A DNA stretch of 50,637 nucleotides. Source: Aureispira sp964404215 (GTDB lineage: Bacteria; Bacteroidota; Bacteroidia; Chitinophagales; Saprospiraceae). Shown piece by piece: positions 43,918 to 50,637 of this stretch (the first letter of the stretch is position 1; each line of letters begins with the position of its first letter). Where the stretch lies: positions 1-50,637 of the forward strand of contig CAYOJF010000029.1 in NCBI GenBank assembly GCA_964404215.1, read 5' to 3'. The notes below the pieces were generated by a model, which searched no databases, was not told the origin of the DNA, and worked only from the letters and a program-made list of their open reading frames with translations. The position numbers and the translations under genes are program-made.

Positions 43918-45122
43918 TGAAAATTTTACAACTGACTAAGAAATACCCTTATCCACTCAAAGATGGAGAAGCAATTGCAATTACGTATTTAGCTCAAGCA
44001 CTGAATGAGTTAGGATGTGAATTGACGCTTTTGAGTATGAATACGACCAAACATTTTCGAGAAGAAGGAATTTCGGAAGAGCTTCATCACTATAGAGAGC
44101 AACATTTAGTCAAAGTAGATAACCGAGTAAAAGTAGGAGAGGCGTTTTTGAATTTATTTTCAAAAGAGTCTTACCATATTGCCCGTTTTGTATCCACTGC
44201 CTACAATAATCAACTAATCGAGTTATTGGAAAATAATACGTATGATATTGTACAATTAGAAACACTTTATTTAGCCCCATATATCGAGACCATCCGTGCC
44301 CATTCTTCTGCCAAGATAGTCATGCGTTCTCATAATGTAGAGCATGAAATTTGGAAACGTATCACAGAGAATACCTCTGTAGGACCAAAAAAGATCTATC
44401 TACAATTGTTAACAAAGCGACTAGAACAATTTGAATTAGAAGCGTTGAATCAGTATGACTTGTTGGCTGCTATTACAGATCGGGATTTAGAGTTTTTTAA
44501 GCAATGTGGGTGTAAGATACCTACTAAAGTAACTCCAATAGGGTTAGAGACAGGGAATTATGTACCCGTCACTCTAGCCAATCAAATGAACACTGTTCCA
44601 ACTTTCTGTTTTATTGGTTCTCTGGATTGGATGCCAAACTATAATGGAGTGAAATGGATATTAGATGAAGTATGGGATGCGGTAGTAGAAGCGGTACCGC
44701 AAGCTACTTTTCATATAGCAGGACGAAATACACCAGAAGAGCTATTGCAAAAAAAATATCCTAATGTCGTTATTCATGGTGAAGTAGAGGATGCACTTGA
44801 TTTTATCAATGCTCATGACGCTATGTTAGTGCCGCTGTTCTCAGGAAGTGGAATGCGAGTCAAAATACTAGAAGGAATGGCTCTTGAAAAAGTAATTATT
44901 AGTACTCAACTAGGATTAGAGGGTATTGCTGCTAAAGATCAAAAAGAAGTCTTAATAGCTGATACAAAAGAGATGTTTATTCAACAGATCATTAATTTAT
45001 TGAAGGCTACAGCTATTGATAGGAAAAATATAGGTATTGCTGCTAGGCAATATATCATGCAGCATTTTGATAATATACAGATTGGGAAAAATTTGCTAGA
45101 ATGTTATCAGAGTCTAAAGTAA
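43917..45122 (+). CDS. Family 4 glycosyltransferase
   Basis: 401 residues. A GT-B start (MKILQLTKKYPYPLKDGEAIAITYLAQALNELG in pieces), KIVMRSHNVEHEIWKRI acceptor region, FCFIGSLDWMPNYNGVKWILDEVW, FHIAGRNTPEEL, and the donor-site VPLFSGSGMRVKILEGMALEK with the E(x7)E glutamate pair. It should build a surface or lipid-linked glycan in the cytoplasm. Its stop overlaps the last bases of the convergent VF530 gene. It shares TAATG coupling with yaaA, an unexpected functional pairing. Confidence 0.9.
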   Translation: MKILQLTKKYPYPLKDGEAIAITYLAQALNELGCELTLLSMNTTKHFREEGISEELHHYREQHLVKVDNRVKVGEAFLNLFSKESYHIARFVSTAYNNQLIELLENNTYDIVQLETLYLAPYIETIRAHSSAKIVMRSHNVEHEIWKRITENTSVGPKKIYLQLLTKRLEQFELEALNQYDLLAAITDRDLEFFKQCGCKIPTKVTPIGLETGNYVPVTLANQMNTVPTFCFIGSLDWMPNYNGVKWILDEVWDAVVEAVPQATFHIAGRNTPEELLQKKYPNVVIHGEVEDALDFINAHDAMLVPLFSGSGMRVKILEGMALEKVIISTQLGLEGIAAKDQKEVLIADTKEMFIQQIINLLKATAIDRKNIGIAARQYIMQHFDNIQIGKNLLECYQSLK

Positions 45123-45368
45123 ACCTCTTTTTTCTTGTCGTTTGGTGTATAAATAAAAACTTTCTACTTTTTCTCTAGCCCAAGGGGTACGCCGTAGAAA
45201 TTTCAAACTTGATTTAATAGAAGGATTATTTTGAAAACAGTTGATATTGACGTGTTCTCCGAGCTCTTCCCAGCCATAGGTTTCGTGCAAATAAGTGACG
45301 ATATCTGCTAGTTTGATACCATGCAAAGGATTATTTTTTTGCTTAGGGATGTCGTTATTCTCTTTCAT
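45114..45368 (-). CDS. VF530 family (DUF2132) protein
   Basis: 84 residues. The conserved core NPLHGIKLADIVTYLHETYGWEELG and FQNNPSIKSSLKFLRRTPWAREKVESFYL, shown here as two segments, matches the VF530/DUF2132 family, a small helical domain reported to bind DNA. The stop (TAG at 45114) overlaps the end of the convergent glycosyltransferase gene by 9 bases. The role is unknown. Confidence 0.9.
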   Translation of the reverse strand: MKENNDIPKQKNNPLHGIKLADIVTYLHETYGWEELGEHVNINCFQNNPSIKSSLKFLRRTPWAREKVESFYLYTKRQEKRGLL

Positions 45369-45619
45369 TGTTCATTTATTTTAGACTAAGGTAAGGGAAT
45401 TTGATCCAAATGAGAAAAGAGTTGTTCTATTAAACGACTTCTGTTTCAACTTGCTGAAGTTGTTTGAAAAGTCCGTTTGTGGCAGAATGAGTAAGATTTT
45501 TTTGTTAATTGAGATAAAAATTTGACTACTAGCTTGAGCTATTCGACTAATTTTTAACGATAAGTAACAGAAAAAGATATTTCATTTGGACAGGAAGAGG
45601 CTTTTTAAACAACTTCGCT

Positions 45620-45627
45620 TATATTTG
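45620..45627 (+). promoter_or_regulatory. -7 box for yajC-ybbR
   Basis: TATATTTG matches the consensus and lies 31 bases before the yajC ATG. The expected -33 box is not clear. Confidence 0.45.
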
Positions 45628-45657
45628 CAGCATTATTAGAAACAACAAAGATTAGAA

Positions 45658-46002
45658 ATGACAAATATCATGTTTTTGCAATCAGCAGCTAATCCATCAG
45701 GAGGTGGAGACCCAATGGTAACTTTAGGGTTCATGTTAGCAGGTTTAGTTATTTTTTATTTATTTATACTACGTCCACAACGTAATCAGCAAAAAGAACA
45801 AACGAACTTCTTAGATGGTTTGAAGAAAGGGAAGAAAGTGATTACGAATGGGGGAGTACATGGAACTATTGTAGAAGTACTGAAAGAGGAAAAGGCAATT
45901 TCTTTGTTGATTGCTCCTAAAACTATCATAAAAGTTCAGAAAGCTTATATCTCAATCGAATCAACTAACTTGGTCTATGGAGACAAATCAGCCGAAAAAT
46001 AA
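45658..46002 (+). CDS. yajC: Preprotein translocase subunit YajC
   Basis: 114 residues. A short outside N-terminus, one membrane span (about 23-41, TLGFMLAGLVIFYLFIL), then the diagnostic RPQRNQQKEQTNFLDGLKKGKKVITNGGVHGTIVEV. YajC joins the SecDF-YajC complex that assists protein export. The 3' end overlaps the ybbR-like gene by 26 bases, the usual Bacteroidota pairing. Confidence 0.97.
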   Translation: MTNIMFLQSAANPSGGGDPMVTLGFMLAGLVIFYLFILRPQRNQQKEQTNFLDGLKKGKKVITNGGVHGTIVEVLKEEKAISLLIAPKTIIKVQKAYISIESTNLVYGDKSAEK

Positions 46003-46939
46003 TAAGCCAACTTGGCGAGAATTTATAAAAACAGATAGAGCAATACTGATATTTTGTATCGGTATTGCTTTTGTATTTTGGTTGGTCACTAAGTTATCTT
46101 ATTCTTATAGTAGTTCTCTGATCATTAAGTTAAACTACATGACACCACCTGATAAGGTTTTTACTTATTCTCCAGCAAGCCATTTAGATGTTGATGTTAG
46201 AGGATCTGGATGGGAATTGTTAGGGTTGTTTTTTTCAGATAAAGAACCTACAATGGAAATTGATGCAACGAATGAGGATATTAAAAAAATTGGTATTTCT
46301 GTCTTGAGAAATCAAATAACTGATTATGTTCCTAGTTCGAATATTGTAGCAATTAGACCAGAATATTTATCGATACAGACCGAACAGGCCGCCACTAAGA
46401 TTGTTCCCATTGCATTGGATCAGCAAGTGAGTTTGGCACCATTGCACCAATACAAAGATAGCTTAAAGATAAAGCCTAATCATGTGGAAATAAAAGGACC
46501 TGCTTCGGTTCTAAAGGACATTAATACTTGGCCCACTACACCATTGATTATGCAGAATGTGAAGAAAAATATTCTGGTAGATTTATCTTTGAGAAGACCT
46601 AGCAACAATAGTATTACTTTTGATGTCAAAGAAGTACAATGTATTGCTAAAGTAGAAGAAACTACAGAGAAAGAAATCGAAGTTCCAATCAAAATATTAA
46701 ACGCTCCAGAAGGGTTGTTATTAGTTATCTTGCCAGAAAAAATTACGGTTGCTTGTCGGGTAGGACTGAGTGAGTATAAACAGATTAGTGCACTTGATTT
46801 TGAAGCTACCATCGATTTTGCTACCATCGATTTGAGTGCTACCGAAAAGATTCCTGTTCAACTCAAAAAATACCCCAAAACAGCCCGAAATATTAATTTC
46901 AAGCCTCAAAAGGTTGATTTTATTATTCGACAGAATTAA
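45977..46939 (+). CDS. YbbR-like domain protein
   Basis: 320 residues. A cytoplasmic N-terminal region with one span (about 23-41, ILIFCIGIAFVFWLVTKLS), then extracytoplasmic YbbR-type repeats (LDVDVRGSGWELL, VEIKGPASVLKDI ... PLIMQ, VDLSLRRPSNN, and EVPIKILNAPEGL ... KITVACRVGLSEY). In Firmicutes the related CdaR regulates diadenylate cyclase; no cyclase is next to it here, so the role in Bacteroidota is unclear. It overlaps yajC by 26 bases. Confidence 0.88.
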   Translation: METNQPKNNKPTWREFIKTDRAILIFCIGIAFVFWLVTKLSYSYSSSLIIKLNYMTPPDKVFTYSPASHLDVDVRGSGWELLGLFFSDKEPTMEIDATNEDIKKIGISVLRNQITDYVPSSNIVAIRPEYLSIQTEQAATKIVPIALDQQVSLAPLHQYKDSLKIKPNHVEIKGPASVLKDINTWPTTPLIMQNVKKNILVDLSLRRPSNNSITFDVKEVQCIAKVEETTEKEIEVPIKILNAPEGLLLVILPEKITVACRVGLSEYKQISALDFEATIDFATIDLSATEKIPVQLKKYPKTARNINFKPQKVDFIIRQN

Positions 46940-46959
46940 ACATAAAAAGATAATTCTTC

Positions 46960-47331
46960 TTAGCGGTATCGTGTACGGTAACGACTTTTTTTGACTTCTC
47001 CAAGTACAGAATCTCTCAAGTATTTACCAGTAATACACCCCATAGCACTCAATAATCCTCCAATAAGGACCGTAACTATTAGAGCATCAAATCCTAGTAA
47101 AGAATTCATTTTCTCTACCAATATACCTTCATTGGCATTGTTGATTACAATAGCGTGAATAGCGGTGAAAATACTCCCACCAATTAGACCACTCAAGAAA
47201 CTTAACCCACCATTCATTTGTAGAGCAAAACCTACTATTAAAGCAACGAGGGCAATGCCCCACCAGGCGATAAATCCACCCAAATAGCCAAAAATAATTA
47301 TAGCTCCAACACCTATTAAAAAGTTACGCAT
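46960..47331 (-). CDS. Small membrane protein with four predicted spans
   Basis: 123 residues with hydrophobic segments at about 3-20, 22-40, 44-66 and 80-101, and a basic cytoplasmic tail (KKSRYRTRYR). It is glycine-rich in the spans (GALSFLSGLIGGS-like). No family is recognised. It is convergent with the ybbR-like gene and lies 37 bases downstream of the NADAR gene on the same strand. Confidence 0.6.
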   Translation of the reverse strand: MRNFLIGVGAIIIFGYLGGFIAWWGIALVALIVGFALQMNGGLSFLSGLIGGSIFTAIHAIVINNANEGILVEKMNSLLGFDALIVTVLIGGLLSAMGCITGKYLRDSVLGEVKKSRYRTRYR

Positions 47332-47368
47332 TTATATTGTTTGTTATCGTAGTTATTTAGATATGCTC

Positions 47369-47935
47369 TTAGACTACTTCATTTTTTAGTAAATCTCTTG
47401 TTTTCATCAATGCAAATCCCAGTAAGTTGAGTCCTTTCCATTGGTGAGGCTGATAGAGCTTTGAGTTTTTTTGATCCATTCCTATTCCCCAAATGGCGTC
47501 TACAGGACTCGCTTCTACTAGCACTCTATTGGCAGCCCCTATCAAAAAGGTTTTGAGAGCAGGGTTTTGACGAAATTTATGCAAATTTCCATTGACTACA
47601 ATATCAAAACGGTGTTGTTCCCAAATCTCTCCATCAAAATTAGGGACTTGTCTTCCTAGTTTTTTAGCTTCTTTAGGATGTTGACTAGCTAGTATTTGTT
47701 TTCGGATGCCTTCTGCTCCAAATAATCGTGCTTTTTCCGCCATCATCCAATGTTCTGCCGTCAGATATTTTTCACCACTGACCTCAAAGGAAGCTTCCCA
47801 CCATTGACTAAGACAACTTTTATCTATTTGCCCTTTTGAGGTTGGAGTATGTCCCCAAAAAAATAAATATTTAACGGTTTTTCCGTTATCAAGTAATTCT
47901 AATAGAGCTTCTAAAGTATAGTTTTCCATTTGCAT
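47369..47935 (-). CDS. NADAR domain protein (YbiA-like)
   Basis: 188 residues. Landmarks are KYLFFWGHTPTS, LSQWWEASFEV (N-terminal Trp/Glu motif), AEHWMMAEKARLFG, the FRQNPALKTFLI region and VEASPVDAIWGIGMDQ, all characteristic of NADAR. The family hydrolyses ADP-ribosyl or ribose-5-phosphate adducts; members act in riboflavin-pathway intermediate clearance and reversal of guanine ADP-ribosylation in DNA. Here a macrodomain gene, another ADP-ribose-processing type, lies 5 kb away. A TAAATTTG -7 box (47940-47947) sits directly before the ATG, so the mRNA may be nearly leaderless. An alternative ATG is at 47929. Confidence 0.9.
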   Translation of the reverse strand: MQMENYTLEALLELLDNGKTVKYLFFWGHTPTSKGQIDKSCLSQWWEASFEVSGEKYLTAEHWMMAEKARLFGAEGIRKQILASQHPKEAKKLGRQVPNFDGEIWEQHRFDIVVNGNLHKFRQNPALKTFLIGAANRVLVEASPVDAIWGIGMDQKNSKLYQPHQWKGLNLLGFALMKTRDLLKNEVV

Positions 47936-47972
47936 GACACAAATTTAAGATTATTATCACGGAAAATGAAAG

Positions 47973-48005
47973 AAAGCGTTCTAATTCCAATTAGAACGCT
48001 TTTTT
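47973..48005. terminator. Rho-independent terminator
   Basis: AAAGCGTTCTAATT (47973-47986), a 2-base loop and AATTAGAACGCTTT (47989-48002) with T-rich ends. It closes the large WD40-like gene on the minus strand. Confidence 0.85.
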
Positions 48006-48027
48006 GAGTCATTTGCTTATCCCTAGA

Positions 48028-50637
48028 CTAGGTAGCCGTATCATTTACTTTCATTACCTTCTCTAGCTCTTCTAGTGCCTGAATGCCACCTTTTTTCTGC
48101 ATTTGAAAAGTATGTTTTTTACTACTTTTGATACTAGCAATATCTAGCTTTTTGAAATCTTCATCAGAGAAAATAGCGATTTCCCCATCAGGTAAGATCG
48201 CTAATAACTGATTGTATAGAGCAGGCTGGAAAGAAAATTTGTCTAAATCACTGCTGCTGTAATTGATAACAGTATTCCTGTTTTCGCCTGTTATTAGAAA
48301 TATACTGGTTTGGTTCGCTTCGATTTCGGGCAGATTGAAGTTAGGGGTACATTTTACGAGCAATTCATCTTCTACCTTGTAAAATCTATCCCAATTATAA
48401 ATACCAAAATTATTGATAGCAAAACTGCGAATTAGTTTTTGCTCTCTTTTTTGTGCTTGTGCCTTTTTCTTTTGTTTAGTTTGTATAATAGATTGATATT
48501 GGTCGTAGGCGCGTTTTGTTTTGCTATCTAAATAGATGTAGGTATAGTAGGTCTTATTTTTAGAATAAAGGGATAATTGATAGATACTAGTATCTTTAAT
48601 TGGCTGATTGATATCGGCTATCGTAAACTGAGGGGTAGCCCAGTTTCCTTGTAGTAGTATTTGTGCTTTATTGATGGAATTATAAAGACTAGGATAATGA
48701 CCAGTAAATTGGTGTAGTAAGTGACCTTCTGGAGACCATATTTTTGCTTGTTTTTGTTTATCCGAAGACATGATTATGGTAGAATCATATGGGGCAGGGA
48801 AAAAGTAGCAATTGGGGCAGTCAACAGTTAGTTGTTTTTGCAAATTGCCTTCATAGTCCCAATAGGTAAGTTGTCCAGCTGGATTATGGGTGACTAGTTG
48901 GTTTCCTTTGTAGAAAAAACCTGCCTCAATTTCAGTATCATATTCTCTTAAATCTAAAATAGGTTCAAAGTCCCTATTGTATAATTTAGCTTCACCATCT
49001 TCAAAAAAAGTAACAATATGATTGCCATCTGCTGATACACGGAGTGGTAATCCTTCACCAATTGCCAAACCATCAAATTCTATTTTTTTATTGCCTTTCC
49101 AGTCAAAAAAAGCATATTTACCTTGTTCACGTCCGCCAATATATTCTTCCAATTGATCAAAAATATGGAGATCAGACTTATCTAATTTTTTAATAGTATT
49201 GGTCTTGAAATTCCAAATATAACTGCCACTATTATTAGGAGCTTTATAAGTGATGACATCTTTATCTAAATAAAAATCGTGTGCATAATTATTGGGTTCG
49301 GCTTTATGTCCACTAGGTGGTGTGTATATTTTATTAGCCGCAAAATCCCAAAGAATCAAATTATTCCCATTTTTTGTATCCTCCTTAGTGCCTTCAAATA
49401 AGACAAGGTAATTTTCTTTAGCAACAGCATAAGTTGGGCTAATTATTTCTTTGTCAAAGTCTTTGAAGTCATAGAGTAATTTGCCATCCCAAGTATATAT
49501 TTTTAGCATATTAGAAGTACTAACAATAATATGATCAGCTCCTGTTTCTAAATAGACACTGGAGTATGAATCATCAGGGCTCTTTATATCCTTAATTTTG
49601 TGTTGAGTAGTACCATTTTTATCTGCAATAACCAAGTCATAGATGACTGGGTCAGTTGTTACCGTATAGGCAATTTGGTGAGTCTTTGGATGCCCAGCAA
49701 ATTTGTGAGAATTGGGCTCAGTTTCTATTACTTCCCCTGCTTTATTACTAATGATAAGTTTATAATCTTCCCCATAGTCTACATACAGTTCTTCTGTGAG
49801 TTTGATCCTTTCCTCTTTAGGAGTATTCTTCAGTAATTTACCTTCCCAATTGTATTCGTAAGTAGCACCATCATTACGATAGGAGTACTCTTCTATTTTG
49901 ATTGAATTATTATCTGTTAGGGTAGCTTTTGTATTAGCCTTCGTAGTCACGTTATGTAACGAGGTTACCTTATATTTAGGCTGAGAAAGAGATACTACTT
50001 CCCATTTTTTTTCTAGGACACCTTTATTTTTAGTCTCATTAGGATTGAAAGAAGGATTGTTGTCAGCGAGCTGCCATTGAGTATTTTGTAAGGCAGATAG
50101 TTCTGGATGTTTCTCTATGTCTAGCTGTAACTGAAAAGAATCTATTCCTTTTTTACTGGTAGCAATATCTACCTCGTTTGTTAATTTTTCCCAATTGTAC
50201 TGTTCGTCAGTAGCCGTTGGATTTAGATAGTAGAAATCATAATCTCCAACTTGTTCAGAAGCAAGATTGGTTTGTATAGATTTGTTGGGAGCAATAAAAA
50301 TAGGCTTACCATTGGCAGTTCCTTTTAGCTCAAACATACCTCCAGATTGTAGTTGCTGTTGTTGGCCATCTTGGGATTGGTAGGTCATTGGTATACCACT
50401 TGTAATTATTTCAGCAGCATTATCAAACTGTCGGTAATGGAGTTCTACTTCACCTTTTATCGTATTGCCATTGGCGTCTACAAAGGCTTCTTTGGGGATA
50501 CTCAATGAACTTCCATTATCAAGGTGTACCACTTTAGGTTTAGTAGGATCAACTTTAATGGTTGTTGCTTTTTGAGTGACTCCTTTTATAGGAGGTGTGA
50601 TAGCCGAGTAGTCATAGTTTACGGGTTCGAAAGGTGG
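48028..50637 (-). CDS. Large WD40-like repeat protein, partial at the window edge
   Basis: At least 869 residues; the frame runs unbroken off the right end of the window, so the N-terminus and its start codon lie outside. The GTG at 50530-50532 is internal to this frame and not the real start. The visible N-terminal part (VHLDNGSSLSIPKEAFVD, HYRQFDNAAEI, SGIPMTY, SGGMFELKGT) aligns with the lipoprotein at 12196-13710. The remainder is a set of WD40-like propeller repeats (IYTWDGKLLYDF, LILWDFAANKIYT, YIWNFKTNTIKKL, FFDWKGNKKIEF, KLYNRDFEPILDL, TYWDYEGNLQKQL, AKIWSPEGHLLHQF), about 250-680. It is probably an extracytoplasmic scaffold; no export signal is visible because the N-terminus is missing. 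Confidence 0.8.
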   Translation of the reverse strand, partial: PPFEPVNYDYSAITPPIKGVTQKATTIKVDPTKPKVVHLDNGSSLSIPKEAFVDANGNTIKGEVELHYRQFDNAAEIITSGIPMTYQSQDGQQQQLQSGGMFELKGTANGKPIFIAPNKSIQTNLASEQVGDYDFYYLNPTATDEQYNWEKLTNEVDIATSKKGIDSFQLQLDIEKHPELSALQNTQWQLADNNPSFNPNETKNKGVLEKKWEVVSLSQPKYKVTSLHNVTTKANTKATLTDNNSIKIEEYSYRNDGATYEYNWEGKLLKNTPKEERIKLTEELYVDYGEDYKLIISNKAGEVIETEPNSHKFAGHPKTHQIAYTVTTDPVIYDLVIADKNGTTQHKIKDIKSPDDSYSSVYLETGADHIIVSTSNMLKIYTWDGKLLYDFKDFDKEIISPTYAVAKENYLVLFEGTKEDTKNGNNLILWDFAANKIYTPPSGHKAEPNNYAHDFYLDKDVITYKAPNNSGSYIWNFKTNTIKKLDKSDLHIFDQLEEYIGGREQGKYAFFDWKGNKKIEFDGLAIGEGLPLRVSADGNHIVTFFEDGEAKLYNRDFEPILDLREYDTEIEAGFFYKGNQLVTHNPAGQLTYWDYEGNLQKQLTVDCPNCYFFPAPYDSTIIMSSDKQKQAKIWSPEGHLLHQFTGHYPSLYNSINKAQILLQGNWATPQFTIADINQPIKDTSIYQLSLYSKNKTYYTYIYLDSKTKRAYDQYQSIIQTKQKKKAQAQKREQKLIRSFAINNFGIYNWDRFYKVEDELLVKCTPNFNLPEIEANQTSIFLITGENRNTVINYSSSDLDKFSFQPALYNQLLAILPDGEIAIFSDEDFKKLDIASIKSSKKHTFQMQKKGGIQALEELEKVMKVNDTAT

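Noticed and set aside
1..50637. Mobile elements, integrases, transposases, tRNA and rRNA genes
   Set aside because: None could be identified by reading the sequence; a tRNA scan and IS search would be decisive and was not possible.

Overview
The window is AT-rich chromosomal DNA of a Bacteroidota bacterium. Evidence: TonB-dependent receptors with N-terminal carboxypeptidase-regulatory-like domains, a C-terminal type IX secretion (T9SS) sorting domain, DUF5689 and DUF5723 proteins, many lipoproteins, a yajC-ybbR pair, and -7 boxes of the TAnnTTTG type typical of the phylum. The mix (alpha-2-macroglobulin, propeller lipoproteins, hydrolase-OsmC fusion) suggests a Saprospiria-like marine organism. 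The genus is not determined. No rRNA, tRNA, CRISPR array, insertion sequence or phage gene was found.

Layout. 1-7.2 kb (+): a secreted arylsulfotransferase-like protein with a T9SS tail, then a TonB-dependent receptor and a surface-type DUF5689 lipoprotein built of three related modules, closed by a strong hairpin. 7.3-15.1 kb (all -): two stand-alone beta-propeller lipoproteins bracket poorly characterised genes, including an NTF2-fold immunity-like protein, an Old Yellow Enzyme reductase, small lipoproteins, a beta-solenoid-like protein and a 47-residue membrane protein. 15.3-21.3 kb (-): a 1845-residue alpha-2-macroglobulin lipoprotein with an intact thioester motif, preceded by a small lipoprotein. 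21.5-24.0 kb (+): two outer-membrane barrel proteins. 24.0-28.1 kb (-): adk, then a tight four-gene operon (DUF3298 lipoprotein, DPH6-like ATP pyrophosphatase, membrane protein, alpha/beta hydrolase). 28.3-36.7 kb: envelope maintenance genes (HtrA protease, LpxL-like acyltransferase, ABC exporter, FKBP), rlmF, and the hydrolase-OsmC fusion. 36.9-41.7 kb (+): a second TonB receptor, an extended RluA-type pseudouridine synthase and a secreted unknown. 41.7-50.6 kb: a macrodomain gene broken by one in-frame TAA, two glycosyltransferases, yaaA, a VF530 protein, yajC-ybbR, a NADAR protein, and a large WD40-like protein cut by the window edge.

Most content is envelope biology: secreted or lipid-anchored proteins, outer-membrane receptors and barrels, and envelope quality control. 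No complete novel defence or mobile system is evident. The points most worth a second look are the interrupted macrodomain gene with a NADAR gene 5 kb away, the 7.3-15.1 kb propeller/immunity-like cluster, the triplicated DUF5689 lipoprotein paired with a receptor, the two paralogous lipoproteins sharing an N-terminal domain, and the TCATCTA site cluster upstream of htrA.
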